DNA of 64,000 bases from Sungkyunkwania multivorans. GTDB taxonomy: Bacteria > Bacteroidota > Bacteroidia > Flavobacteriales > Flavobacteriaceae. A program made the position numbers and the translations under genes. The stretch covers positions 186,001-250,000 of the forward strand of contig NZ_JBHTJH010000001.1 in assembly GCF_042675645.1 (NCBI RefSeq). Direction: 5' to 3'. Within the stretch, counting starts at the first letter, position 1. Every line of letters begins with the position of its first letter. This document shows positions 52,367 through 61,961 of the stretch, piece by piece. Under the pieces are notes generated by a model. That model made no database searches. It was given only the letters and a program-made list of their open reading frames with translations, and was not told the DNA's origin.

Positions 52367-55300
52367 ATGAAAAAAACTTTCCGTAGAATTTTAACACTAT
52401 TGATAGTGTTTATGACGCAACTAGCGCTTGCACAAGAAAAGACCGTGACGGGTACTGTTTCTGATGAGAGCGGAGTTCCGTTACCTGGGGCCAATGTTAT
52501 AATACAAGGGACGTCAACGGGTACAACCACAGATTTTGATGGAAACTACGCCATCCAAGTAAACCAAGGCCAAACGTTGGAGTTTAGCTATGTAGGATAT
52601 GCGACACAAGCTATACCTGTAGGATCTAACAACGCTATTAACGTATCACTTGCACCCGACAACCAACTAGAAGAGGTGATCGTGACCGCTGTCGGTATCA
52701 AAAGAAAACCCGATGAGATCACTACGGCCTATGAAAGTCTTAAATCGGACGAGATCACCGCTGCGAACAACCCAGATGCTGTGCAGGCATTAGCCGGTAA
52801 GGTCTCTGGTCTACAGATCAACACCACGGGAGCTGGAGTTACACCAAACACACAGATCTTATTGAGGGGTACTAAATCTTTGACAGGAGATAATGAAGCA
52901 TTGATCGTAATTGACAATGTGATTTCCACGGCAACCGTATTTGCCAACCTTGACCCAGAGGTCATCGAATCGGTAAACGTACTTAAAGGCCCTAACGGAG
53001 CTGCGCTTTACGGTTCTCGAGGTGGTAACGGTGTAATCATTGTAAATACCAAAAAGGGAAACAATGCAAGAGGAAAGGTCACTGTAGGTATCACCTCATC
53101 GGTGACGTTCGAGGATATCGCCTTCTTACCAGAATTACAAGATCGATATGGTAAAGGATATTGGGGAGAGATCGATGCTTTTGATCAAGGTTCTTGGGGG
53201 CCAGAGTATGACGGTTCTACACAACCGGTAGGATTGCCATTCCCAACCTTTAACGATTTTAGAACGTATACTTACGAATTTATCGAAGATAACATCGACC
53301 CATTTTTCAATACAGGTATCACCACTCAAAATACGATCACCGTATCCGGTGGGGATAATGAAGGTTATTTTACGCTTTCTGGAAACAAGAGAGATACCGA
53401 AGGGGTTCTTCCTGGTGATAAGTACGTAAAAGATTTCTTCACTTTAAATGGTGGGAAAACATTTGGAAAATTAGCAGTAAGTGGTATCGCCAGATTTACG
53501 AAAGAGAAACAAAATACGGTATCTGCATATGACAACGACTCAGATCAAGTAGATGAGAGAAACGTATATCAGCAATTATTACAAGTTCCTAGCGATATTG
53601 TCATCGAGGATTTTAGTTCTGGAGACAATGGCGACCACTGGACGGCTTTTGGTGATAGTCCATATTGGGTATTGAATAACTCGAGATTCAATCTCAGAAG
53701 AACTATAACCGATCTATCGGGAGAAATATCCTATCAATTCAGCGACAATATATCTTCGGTATTACGAGGTAATGTCGTAAATTCTGATTCTGACTTCATC
53801 GATTACCTAAATGCCTATACAGCTCCTTTCACTATTACGGGAGATGGTAGAAACATCCAATCGAATCTTGAAATTCAAACTGCTAGAAGTGAGCGATACT
53901 ATATCGATCTCATCAATAACTTCAACTATACATTGACCGACAATATCGAATTAAAATCTTTAATCGGTTTTAACTTTACCGAAGCAAGATCATTCGTTCA
54001 AAATACCTTTGGGTCGCAGCTCACTGTTCCAGGATTATATGTTTCTAGTAATATTTCTAGTGGTATCAATATTCAAGACAGGCGAACGGCACAAAGGTCT
54101 AATTCGATTTTCGCCAATGTGGATTTGAGCTATAAGGACTTTCTGTTTCTTAATTTGACCGCAAGGAATGAGTGGAATTCGTTACTTCAATCATCTTCTA
54201 CAGGTAGTACAGGGGATATCGGCATTTTCTATCCTTCTGCGGGTGTTTCTTTTATTCCAACCAAGGCTTTCCCTGAGATGAAAGGTAAATTCTTGCATAA
54301 GGCAAAGCTTTCAGGTTCCTACGTACAAGTAGGTAACTTAGGTGCACTTGACCCTCATGATCTTTTTGATGTTGGAATACAGGCAAATGGTTTTCCATAT
54401 TCTATTACCGGACTTAACTCTTTTGTAGCTCCTGCGACGACCTCTTCCGCGACTCTAGAGCCTGAATTTGTTACAACTATTGAAGCTAATCTTAACTTAG
54501 AGCTTCTTAACTTGAACGGCTATCCAAGAATCACGCTAGATGGTTCCGCATCCTTCTATACCAACGACAACCAGATACTTGGCACTAGCGTGTCTAGTTC
54601 AACAGGTGTTAATACAGCAATCTTGAATGTTGGTGAAACTGAAACGAAGGCATTCGAAGTGGACCTAGGCTTAACACCCCTAAGAAATGAAAATTTCAAC
54701 TGGAATATCAATCTTGGCTATAGTACCGCGCAAACCACTGTAAATAAAGTAACAGACCAATCCAGCTCCTTACTAACTCGAGGAGGTGTTCCGGGAATCT
54801 ATGCTATCGAAGGCCAAGAATTTCCATTGATTCAAGGTACCTTTTATGAGCGTGACGACCAAGGACGTGTAGTCCTTGATGCGGATGGCTCTCCAAGAGT
54901 AGGTTCGGGAATCAAAGTTCTTGGACAAGTAAATCCAGATTATATCTTAAACTTTGCAACGCAATTCTCGTATAAGGGCTTCACTTTTAGTGCAACTGCC
55001 GATTATAGAACGGGACACTCATTCTATTCTAACATCTATAACAACCTTACTGGTCAAGGAAGAAGTTTTGTAACTGCCGAAAACGGTCGTGGGCATTTTA
55101 TCTTCCCTAACTCTACAGTAGCAGGAAGCGGTGTTACGAATACTACCCTACTTACAGGTCCATCTTATGGAGGTCCTTCGGAGTATGCCGAGTATCAGTC
55201 GTTTATTCAGAGTCCAGATTTTCTGGGTGTAGATGAAAACTTTATCGTGGATGCGACTGCCTTTAAGCTAAGGGAGGTATCTATCGGATATTCTATCCCA

Positions 55301-55486
55301 AGCAAATTCCTTGATAAAACTGTATTTCAAGCAATTTCCTTTGGTATTAGTGGAAGAAACTTGTTGATCGTTTTACCTAAGGAAAATCGAGGATATAACG
55401 ATCCTGAATTTGGAACTGGAATCGGAAATTTTGGAGCAACGCCTCCAACCAGATTTTACGCAATGAATGTTAATTTAACTTTTTAA
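52367..55486 (+). CDS. SusC/RagA-family TonB-linked outer membrane transporter
   Basis: 1039 residues. Signal peptide about 1-22 (RILTLLIVFMTQLALAQ), carboxypeptidase-regulatory-like domain (about 25-100; VTGTVSDESGVPLPGANVIIQG), plug (about 105-230; QILLRGTKS, LIVIDNVIS, SVNVLKGPNGAALYGSRG) and barrel to the terminal Phe (NVNLTF). Its first 100 residues are very close to those of the first SusC, while the barrel is clearly different, which suggests different substrates. Followed at 3 nt by its SusD. Confidence 0.96.
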   Translation: MKKTFRRILTLLIVFMTQLALAQEKTVTGTVSDESGVPLPGANVIIQGTSTGTTTDFDGNYAIQVNQGQTLEFSYVGYATQAIPVGSNNAINVSLAPDNQLEEVIVTAVGIKRKPDEITTAYESLKSDEITAANNPDAVQALAGKVSGLQINTTGAGVTPNTQILLRGTKSLTGDNEALIVIDNVISTATVFANLDPEVIESVNVLKGPNGAALYGSRGGNGVIIVNTKKGNNARGKVTVGITSSVTFEDIAFLPELQDRYGKGYWGEIDAFDQGSWGPEYDGSTQPVGLPFPTFNDFRTYTYEFIEDNIDPFFNTGITTQNTITVSGGDNEGYFTLSGNKRDTEGVLPGDKYVKDFFTLNGGKTFGKLAVSGIARFTKEKQNTVSAYDNDSDQVDERNVYQQLLQVPSDIVIEDFSSGDNGDHWTAFGDSPYWVLNNSRFNLRRTITDLSGEISYQFSDNISSVLRGNVVNSDSDFIDYLNAYTAPFTITGDGRNIQSNLEIQTARSERYYIDLINNFNYTLTDNIELKSLIGFNFTEARSFVQNTFGSQLTVPGLYVSSNISSGINIQDRRTAQRSNSIFANVDLSYKDFLFLNLTARNEWNSLLQSSSTGSTGDIGIFYPSAGVSFIPTKAFPEMKGKFLHKAKLSGSYVQVGNLGALDPHDLFDVGIQANGFPYSITGLNSFVAPATTSSATLEPEFVTTIEANLNLELLNLNGYPRITLDGSASFYTNDNQILGTSVSSSTGVNTAILNVGETETKAFEVDLGLTPLRNENFNWNINLGYSTAQTTVNKVTDQSSSLLTRGGVPGIYAIEGQEFPLIQGTFYERDDQGRVVLDADGSPRVGSGIKVLGQVNPDYILNFATQFSYKGFTFSATADYRTGHSFYSNIYNNLTGQGRSFVTAENGRGHFIFPNSTVAGSGVTNTTLLTGPSYGGPSEYAEYQSFIQSPDFLGVDENFIVDATAFKLREVSIGYSIPSKFLDKTVFQAISFGISGRNLLIVLPKENRGYNDPEFGTGIGNFGATPPTRFYAMNVNLTF
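52393..52410 (+). other. Hairpin inside the signal-peptide coding region of the second SusC gene
   Basis: AACACT, ATTGAT loop, AGTGTT, 26 nt after the A of ATG. It matches the position, stem and loop length of the hairpin in the first SusC gene (41515-41532), with one compensated pair. Confidence 0.45.
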
Positions 55487-55510
55487 GTAATGACTATTAA
55501 ATCAATAGCG

Positions 55511-57043
55511 ATGAAAACTCTCAATAAATTATTAAGAATAGCTACAGTAACTGGTTTAATATGTTTCACTACTATATCCTGTGAGAATGTATTGGTCAAC
55601 GAGGACCCTAACGGAACCATCATAGACGATCTGTCTCCTGAGGTGGTAATGCCAGGGGCTCAAACCAGACCGAGCCAAGTTTTTATGACACGAATGAATC
55701 AGTTGGGAAATACCATGATCGCCACTTGGTCCGGTAATGCCCAACAAATTCAAGCACCTTTTTTTACTGAATTCTCCTATCAGATCACCCCAGACTTCTA
55801 TGATGAAATTTGGGATAGAATGTTCGTGAGAGCTAGTAACCTTACCAATATTTCTAATTTTAGTGGCGCTGGTAACTATGACTATTTTAAGGCCGCCGCT
55901 AAGATCCTTAGAGCCTTTTACTTTCAATATCTAGTTGACATCTATGGCGATATCCCTTATACAGAATCGCATCTAAGAGGAGACAATCTCTTCCCAAGCT
56001 ATGATGACCAAGAAGATATCTACAGACTGTTGGTGGACGAAGTGGATGAGGCCATTGACCTGATCAACAATACCGATACCGCAACCGCTATCGATATGGG
56101 CGGCAATGATGTAATGCTAAATGGAGATATGACTGGTTGGAAAAAGTTTGGTTATACCGTGAAGTTAAGACTGCTAGTTCGTTTGATGGAACTTGCAGAA
56201 ACCGATGGAGCGACCCAAACGTATATCCAAGAGGAGTTTGCCAATCTAAACGGCCCAGATGCTATCTTCCTTGACCTTGGAGAAGATGTTACTATCAATC
56301 CTGGCTATAGCGATGAAAGCACACGTATGAATCCATTTGCTGAGACTTTTGGTTACGATCCAGGGCAGTTTGGAAATCAGGCCAGCGCTACAGTTAGCAA
56401 TGTAACGGTAGGACCTACCACCTTTTTGGTAGAGTTTTTAGATGGTACTTCCAATGGTGTAGTGGATGGACGCTTATCGCGACTTTATACGATCAGAGGA
56501 GGGCAAACAGCCATCCAAGGCAATACGCAAGGAGGTCCAGGACAGCCTTCGCGTTTAGGCCTTGGCCTTTTGAGTTCTCCTGACCAAGATGGTTATATCA
56601 TGACAGCCTCTGAGTCTTTGTTCTTGCAGGCAGAAGCCGTACAAAGAGGCTATCTGACCAGCGGAGATGCCAAGACCTTGTTTCAAGATGGCATCAGAGC
56701 CTCCTTTGACCGTCTTGGAGCTTCAGGTGTCACTACATATTTGACGAATTCGGATAACGTGGCCGGCATTGGCTGGGACGGATCGACCGACAAGATCGAA
56801 GCGATCATCACACAAAAATGGATCGACCTTGGTGGTACTAATGGTCTAGAGACTTGGATAGAGTTCAATCGAACTGGATATCCAAGCAATATGCCACTTC
56901 CAGAATTGGCAAGCGAACCAACACAACCAAAACGTATTCTATATCCAACTTCGGAGTATTCTGGAAATACTGCTAATGTGAGCGCTTTTGGACAAACAAC
57001 GGCTTCAGCATTTAACACCAGCATTTTCTGGGATGTAAACTAA
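55511..57043 (+). CDS. SusD/RagB-family outer membrane lipoprotein
   Basis: The frame opens at 55490, 3 nt after the SusC stop. The later Met at 55511 starts a better lipoprotein signal (MKTLNKLLRIATVTGLICFT, lipobox TTISC), giving 510 residues. SusD_2-like features: PGAQTRPSQVF, the helices KAAAKILRAFYFQYLVDIYGDIPYTES and WKKFGYTVKLRLLVRLMELAE, SESLFLQAEAVQRGYL, and the end TWIEFNRTGYPSNMPLPE. It should cap the SusC encoded upstream. Substrate unknown. Confidence 0.93.
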   Translation: MKTLNKLLRIATVTGLICFTTISCENVLVNEDPNGTIIDDLSPEVVMPGAQTRPSQVFMTRMNQLGNTMIATWSGNAQQIQAPFFTEFSYQITPDFYDEIWDRMFVRASNLTNISNFSGAGNYDYFKAAAKILRAFYFQYLVDIYGDIPYTESHLRGDNLFPSYDDQEDIYRLLVDEVDEAIDLINNTDTATAIDMGGNDVMLNGDMTGWKKFGYTVKLRLLVRLMELAETDGATQTYIQEEFANLNGPDAIFLDLGEDVTINPGYSDESTRMNPFAETFGYDPGQFGNQASATVSNVTVGPTTFLVEFLDGTSNGVVDGRLSRLYTIRGGQTAIQGNTQGGPGQPSRLGLGLLSSPDQDGYIMTASESLFLQAEAVQRGYLTSGDAKTLFQDGIRASFDRLGASGVTTYLTNSDNVAGIGWDGSTDKIEAIITQKWIDLGGTNGLETWIEFNRTGYPSNMPLPELASEPTQPKRILYPTSEYSGNTANVSAFGQTTASAFNTSIFWDVN

Positions 57044-57055
57044 AAAAAAGAACAG

Positions 57056-57904
57056 ATGAAAAACATAAAATTCTTATTCATTGCCTTTATAAGTTCGCTA
57101 GTAGCGGTTTCCTGTCTTGTAGATGACGAGCCCTCTGAACTGGAAAAAGGCTTCGCTACCGGCGAATATGTCGCTGGTTTTAAAAATACCACGGCAGAGA
57201 CCAATTTTCTCACCGACGGTCAGGTTGGTTCTTTTAGTCTGCCTGTTGATCTCTTGGCAGGTCAAGTATTTGCCAATACGCCACAGATCGATCTTACTTT
57301 CGAGGTGGATGCTTCTAGCACCGCTGTAGAAGGTGTCGATTTTGATTTTGTATCGACAAGCAGAGTCGTAAGCATTCCTGCAAGCCGGGATTTCGCAACT
57401 ATCGATTTCAATATTTATACAGAGAATATCGAGCCATTGGCACCTAAAACGATCGTTATCAGATTGGTGAACTCTAGTAATGGTGTTATTTCTGAAACCC
57501 AACAGACAGCTACCATCATCTTAGGAGGTATCTGTTTCTCAGATGTTGGAGGAACCTTCAACGTAAGTGTTGAAAGAATTGAAACAGGTGCTACTTGGAA
57601 TTATACCAACGAAGTCATTTCGCAGATTGGAGAAGGACTTTACCTTTCAGGCTCTACAGGACAATTTGGCCCGCAAGGTTCTAATGACCTAACTACCTTT
57701 GGAGCGCCAAGAAATGGTTTCGTCTTTGAAGAGAACTGTGACATGATCACTATTGAATCTCAAAATTTAGGAAACTTCTTTAGCAATCAGGTAGAAGGTT
57801 CAGGAACCGTAGATGATGCTGGAAATCTTACAATGACCGTGACCATAACACCGTTATTTAGTGACCCAGTAGCAACGTACAACATCGTTTATACCAAACA
57901 ATAA
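57056..57904 (+). CDS. Accessory lipoprotein with a Calx-beta-like domain; unknown function
   Basis: 282 residues with a lipoprotein signal (SLVAVSC, Cys20). The region about 55-155 (VEGVDFDFVSTSRVVSIPASRDFATIDFNIYTENIEPLAPKTIVIRLVNSSNGVI) has the look of a Calx-beta domain, a calcium-binding beta sandwich used in surface proteins. A second beta domain follows one Cys-containing hinge (GGICFSDVGGTFNV). It starts 12 nt after the SusD gene and is followed at 14 nt by another lipoprotein, so it is part of the operon and probably surface-exposed. Confidence 0.78.
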   Translation: MKNIKFLFIAFISSLVAVSCLVDDEPSELEKGFATGEYVAGFKNTTAETNFLTDGQVGSFSLPVDLLAGQVFANTPQIDLTFEVDASSTAVEGVDFDFVSTSRVVSIPASRDFATIDFNIYTENIEPLAPKTIVIRLVNSSNGVISETQQTATIILGGICFSDVGGTFNVSVERIETGATWNYTNEVISQIGEGLYLSGSTGQFGPQGSNDLTTFGAPRNGFVFEENCDMITIESQNLGNFFSNQVEGSGTVDDAGNLTMTVTITPLFSDPVATYNIVYTKQ

Positions 57905-57918
57905 AATCTTATTCAACA

Positions 57919-58920
57919 ATGAAAATATTTATAGATAATATTAAAAAGTCACTATTGGGAGGTGCGGTTCTGTGTCTATTGCTTGCATCATGCCAAGAGG
58001 ATGACTCTATCGCAAGGCGAGGCAAACCCACCATTAGCATTGAAAATAGGGTCGTAACGGTGACAGAAGGAGAAACCGCAAGTTTCAATCTTGAGATGGA
58101 GTATGCCGTAAATCAAAAAGTGGACATCAGAATCGACTTGTTAGATGCGCAAGGAAATCCTGCGATTGTCACCCAGCCTATCGGCTCTCCAGACTCTGGT
58201 AACGGATACGAGCGAATTCCTTTAGAGGACATCAACGTACCTTATCCCACTTGGTTCGAGGCGGGGTGGTTTCAATTTGGATATTTAGGAGGAACTGGAT
58301 ATGTTGCCACCATAGCTCCATATACCAAAAACTTCCAAATAGATATAGAAACCTTGATCGATGCGGTACCCGAAGGAACCGAGACTTTCAAATTTAGACT
58401 TACAGCGACTTCGTTGCTGGAGGCTGTTATCGACGAAACGATCACGGTGAACGTGCAAAATTTTGTAGGTGACGAATTAGGACTTGGACTAGAATGGGAA
58501 TCTACCGACGCGACCTTTGATCCTTGTAGTATGGACATGGATATCTTTTTGAGTGATTTCTCGGTGTTTACCTTTACTGGAAACTGCCCTGAATTTCTCT
58601 TCAATCCAACAGACCCTGGTCTTGAAGTTACCACGGTTTTGGCAGATGGGGTCTACACAGTTGTTGCGGATCTTTGGGATAATGGTGGTGCGAATTTCGT
58701 AACTCCACCTTTCGATATTCCAATCACAGTTCAAATATTTAAGCCTGGAGGCTTTAGCACTACCTTAGAGTATCCTAATTTGTACGATTCCACCCATGGC
58801 GAAAGTGCTGGTCCTGGAGGAGGTACAGGTCTAGGTGAAGAGGTCGTGGCAACCATTCGCGTTCAGAATGGTCTTTACACGGTATTAGACCGGGATGGAA
58901 ACATCGTCGCTAGAGAATAA
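57919..58920 (+). CDS. Accessory lipoprotein with a Calx-beta-like domain; last gene of the second SusCD operon
   Basis: 333 residues with a lipoprotein signal (LLLASC, Cys25). The N-terminal part (about 35-180) has Calx-beta-like features (VVTVTEGETASFNLEMEYAVNQKVDIRIDLLD; AVPEGTETFKFRLTATS). The C-terminal half (about 185-333) is another beta-rich domain (WESTDATFDPCSMDMDIFL; VQNGLYTVLDRDGNIVARE). It is related in plan but not closely in sequence to its upstream neighbour. It is followed by a terminator. Probable surface ligand-binding protein; substrate not evident. Confidence 0.78.
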   Translation: MKIFIDNIKKSLLGGAVLCLLLASCQEDDSIARRGKPTISIENRVVTVTEGETASFNLEMEYAVNQKVDIRIDLLDAQGNPAIVTQPIGSPDSGNGYERIPLEDINVPYPTWFEAGWFQFGYLGGTGYVATIAPYTKNFQIDIETLIDAVPEGTETFKFRLTATSLLEAVIDETITVNVQNFVGDELGLGLEWESTDATFDPCSMDMDIFLSDFSVFTFTGNCPEFLFNPTDPGLEVTTVLADGVYTVVADLWDNGGANFVTPPFDIPITVQIFKPGGFSTTLEYPNLYDSTHGESAGPGGGTGLGEEVVATIRVQNGLYTVLDRDGNIVARE

Positions 58921-58942
58921 TACACGTTGCGATCACAATAAT

Positions 58943-58977
58943 AAAAAAGGCCATCCTAATCGGGTGGCCTTTTCTTT
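58943..58977 (+). terminator. Rho-independent terminator of the second SusCD operon
   Basis: AGGCCATCC against GGGTGGCCT (one G-U pair), 5-nt loop, A6 before and TTTTCTTTT after; stem about 58948-58970. Confidence 0.88.
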
Positions 58978-59025
58978 TATCTTTATCTTCCAATCGCTAT
59001 TGGTTTGCCGAATCTAATGCTATCC

Positions 59026-59766
59026 TTATAGCGTGTGGTCTTGATTTTGACGCCATTGTTCTTGAATGCGTTCTATTTCTTCCAATTCTTCCATTCGTTT
59101 CTGCTCACTCTCAGAAACAAAGTTTCCCTCTTCATCGAAATGTTGCATAAAAGGGTCATTGTCCTCATCATAATTTTCATCCTCCCACACATATTGTTTC
59201 GGTTGAATGATCGCCCTTCTGTAAAGCACAGCGAACAAAAGACCTGTCACTGCTCCCGATAAATGACCTTCCCAAGACATACCAGGTTTCACAGGAAAAA
59301 TATACCATATCATGCTTCCGTATAAGAATACGACCAACATTGAAAGCGCGATCAGCCGATAGTTTTTGGCCAATATTCCTTTAAAAAATATAAAACTGGC
59401 CAATACATAGATCAGTCCACTCGCTCCGATATGATTGCCATATCCACCGATCAGCCAAGTGAAAAAACCGGAGAGTAGGATACCGTAACCTAGCACTTTC
59501 CAACTGATAGTGCGATAGAAGTAGAAAAGTGCTGCCGAAAGTACCATTAAAGGAATCGTGTTGTTCCAAAGATGACCCACATCACCATGCAAAAAGGGGC
59601 TCATCACAATTCCGATGAGTCCTTCCAACTCCAACGGGCGAATACCGAAACTCTTTAAACCAAGACCAAATTCTTTATCGATCCAAAATACGTACCATAT
59701 CAAAAGCCCAAAGAGCATAGGATAACCTACAACTCCTGATGTGAATTTAAAATCTTGGCTTTTCAT
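59026..59766 (-). CDS. Rhomboid-family intramembrane serine protease
   Basis: 246 residues with about six membrane helices. The catalytic Ser116 lies in GASG and the partner His168 in EGHLSGAVTG; HGDVGHLWNN (about 60-69) is the usual L1/TM2 region. It cleaves substrates within the membrane. The C-terminal 60 residues form an acidic, Gln/Glu-rich cytoplasmic tail (EEIERIQEQW), not part of the catalytic fold. It is divergent from rarA. Confidence 0.93.
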   Translation of the reverse strand: MKSQDFKFTSGVVGYPMLFGLLIWYVFWIDKEFGLGLKSFGIRPLELEGLIGIVMSPFLHGDVGHLWNNTIPLMVLSAALFYFYRTISWKVLGYGILLSGFFTWLIGGYGNHIGASGLIYVLASFIFFKGILAKNYRLIALSMLVVFLYGSMIWYIFPVKPGMSWEGHLSGAVTGLLFAVLYRRAIIQPKQYVWEDENYDEDNDPFMQHFDEEGNFVSESEQKRMEELEEIERIQEQWRQNQDHTL

Positions 59767-59888
59767 TTCCTATAAATTTACAAATCAGCACTCAAAAACT
59801 TAGCCAAGGCGACCAACTGTGCTATTTTGACAGTATATGTTTATATCTAAGCTAAAAATAAAATACACAAAAGCAGTATTTTTATACT

Positions 59889-61169
59889 ATGAATAATCAA
59901 CCTTTAGCAGAGCGCATTCGACCAAAGACATTGGCAGATTATATAAGTCAAGATCATTTGGTTGGCGAATCGGGTTCGCTCACTGCACAAATAGAAAAAG
60001 GCATCATCCCCTCGCTGATCTTTTGGGGCCCTCCTGGTACTGGAAAAACCACTTTGGCAAATATCATCGCTTCGGCGACAGAGCGACCCTTCTACACTTT
60101 GAGCGCGATCAGTTCGGGAGTTAAAGATGTAAGAGAGGTCATAGAAAAAGCCAAGCAGAGCAGCGGACTCTTCACCACAAAGAATCCAATACTATTTATT
60201 GATGAGATCCATCGATTCAGTAAATCACAGCAAGACTCGCTCCTGGCTGCTGTAGAAAAAGGATGGGTAACGCTTATTGGTGCAACTACGGAAAATCCGA
60301 GTTTTGAGGTGATTCCGGCTCTATTGTCCCGTTGTCAGGTCTATGTGTTGAATCCTTTTGGGAGATCAGATCTCGAAAAACTCTTACATCGAGCGATCAA
60401 AGAAGATGAAGAACTAAGCAAAAAGAACATTGAACTCAAGGAAACCGAGGCCCTGCTTCGACTTTCGGGTGGTGATGGGAGAAAATTATTGAACATCTTT
60501 GAGTTGGTGGTCAATTCTGAAACATCTGACGATATTGCGATCACCAACGACCTGGTGCTTAGTAAAGTCCAAAAAAACACGGTGCTATATGATAAAACTG
60601 GTGAACAACACTACGATATCATCTCTGCATTTATAAAATCGATCAGGGGCAGTGACCCCAACGCCGCGGTTTATTGGTTAGCAAGAATGATCGAAGGTGG
60701 TGAGGATGTAAAATTCATCGCTCGTCGCCTACTAATTTTGGCATCGGAGGATATCGGCATGGCAAACCCTACCGCCCTCGTCATTGCAAATAATACCTTT
60801 CAGGCGGTAACGACCATCGGTTATCCCGAAGCACGCATTATTTTAAGTCAATGTGCCGTATATCTAGCGACTTCAGCAAAAAGCAACGCGAGCTATATGG
60901 CTATTAACGAAGCACAGCGACTAGTGAGACAAACCGGTGACCTTCCCGTTCCCTTATCGATACGAAATGCACCCACAAAATTAATGAAGGACCTTGGTTA
61001 TGGTGAAGACTACGCCTATGCGCACAACTATGAGCACAATTTTGTCGCACACGAGTTCTTACCTGAAGAGATTAGAGGCAATAAGCTTTATGAACCGGGA
61101 AATAACCAGCGCGAAAAGGCACTTCGCGATTTTTTAAAGAATCGATGGAAAGACAAATACGGGTACTGA
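59889..61169 (+). CDS. rarA: Replication-associated recombination protein A (RarA/MgsA)
   Basis: 426 residues, an AAA+ ATPase related to clamp loaders. PLAERIRPKTLADYISQDHLVG begins it; Walker A is GPPGTGKTT (47-55), Walker B FIDEIHRF (103-110), sensor 1 GATTENPSFEV. The C-terminal tetramerisation region (GSDPNAAVYWLARMIEGGED; EDIGMANP; MKDLGYGEDYAYAHNYEHNF) is complete. It acts at stalled forks with SSB. Its stop directly abuts that of the convergent gene. Confidence 0.97.
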   Translation: MNNQPLAERIRPKTLADYISQDHLVGESGSLTAQIEKGIIPSLIFWGPPGTGKTTLANIIASATERPFYTLSAISSGVKDVREVIEKAKQSSGLFTTKNPILFIDEIHRFSKSQQDSLLAAVEKGWVTLIGATTENPSFEVIPALLSRCQVYVLNPFGRSDLEKLLHRAIKEDEELSKKNIELKETEALLRLSGGDGRKLLNIFELVVNSETSDDIAITNDLVLSKVQKNTVLYDKTGEQHYDIISAFIKSIRGSDPNAAVYWLARMIEGGEDVKFIARRLLILASEDIGMANPTALVIANNTFQAVTTIGYPEARIILSQCAVYLATSAKSNASYMAINEAQRLVRQTGDLPVPLSIRNAPTKLMKDLGYGEDYAYAHNYEHNFVAHEFLPEEIRGNKLYEPGNNQREKALRDFLKNRWKDKYGY

Positions 61170-61961
61170 TCAGAGTTTTAAGTTGATGACCTTATTACTT
61201 GTGGTATTTCCGTCATATTCCGAAAGCACCCATACACCCTCTTGCTTGAATACAATGGCATTTCGATCTTCGACAATGAAAACATCTTTTTTACCCGAAA
61301 ACAACAGCTTCATCACTACTTTGGGTGTAGCATCGACTACCTGATACCCGTTGGTCATCAGTTGGCCATAAAGTACATCCTTATGCGTATCTTCAACATC
61401 TATCAAATTCTTTACAGCTGCGGGGCTGTCAGTTTTATCACTGGTTGCTTCCTTTACAACTGCTTTCACTTCATCAATGGGCTGGGGTGTTACCTTCTTC
61501 GTTTTTCTTACGGTGACCGATGTAGGATCATAAGTGTAATTTAACGAACTAACGCCTTCAAATGCCTCTTTCAACGCCTCATTATAGGCTTCTCTATACG
61601 CCTTCTCCCTACTTGTTCCTTGTGGTGAGGTATAAATCACGTCGTTCTTACAATCCTTTAGCACGATAGTAAGTTTTGTAGTGAACATGCCTTTTTCCTT
61701 AAGTACATTTGCTCGAAGTCCCGAACATTGATCATCCGCCAGTTCTGTTGGAAGTGTTTCGGTATCATATAGGACCTCAAAACCCTCATTTTTGAACAAA
61801 AACCGCGTCAACGAATTCAGTCGGTACTGGTCGGCCTCACTTAAAAAATCAAATTTCTGAGGAATGATCACATACTTGTAACTGTTTAGTTCTTGGGCTG
61901 AAATTTGTGCTACAACGAATAGAAGAAGAAAAGATACTACGGTTTGTCTGAACATGGTCAA
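61170..61961 (-). CDS. Conserved secreted protein of unknown function
   Basis: 263 residues with a signal peptide (start probably the third codon, Met at 61955; ends VVAQISAQ). Blocks of note are YKYVIIPQKFDFLSEADQYRLNSLTRFLFKNEGFEV, LTIVLKDCKNDVIYTSPQGTSREKAYREAYNEALKEAF, and a C-terminal YGQLMTNGYQVVDATPKVVMKLLFSG. I recall similar unnamed proteins in other Flavobacteriia. The region between (about 135-200) is rich in Lys, Thr, Ala and Pro and probably a linker. Function unknown. Confidence 0.78.
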   Translation of the reverse strand: MTMFRQTVVSFLLLFVVAQISAQELNSYKYVIIPQKFDFLSEADQYRLNSLTRFLFKNEGFEVLYDTETLPTELADDQCSGLRANVLKEKGMFTTKLTIVLKDCKNDVIYTSPQGTSREKAYREAYNEALKEAFEGVSSLNYTYDPTSVTVRKTKKVTPQPIDEVKAVVKEATSDKTDSPAAVKNLIDVEDTHKDVLYGQLMTNGYQVVDATPKVVMKLLFSGKKDVFIVEDRNAIVFKQEGVWVLSEYDGNTTSNKVINLKL

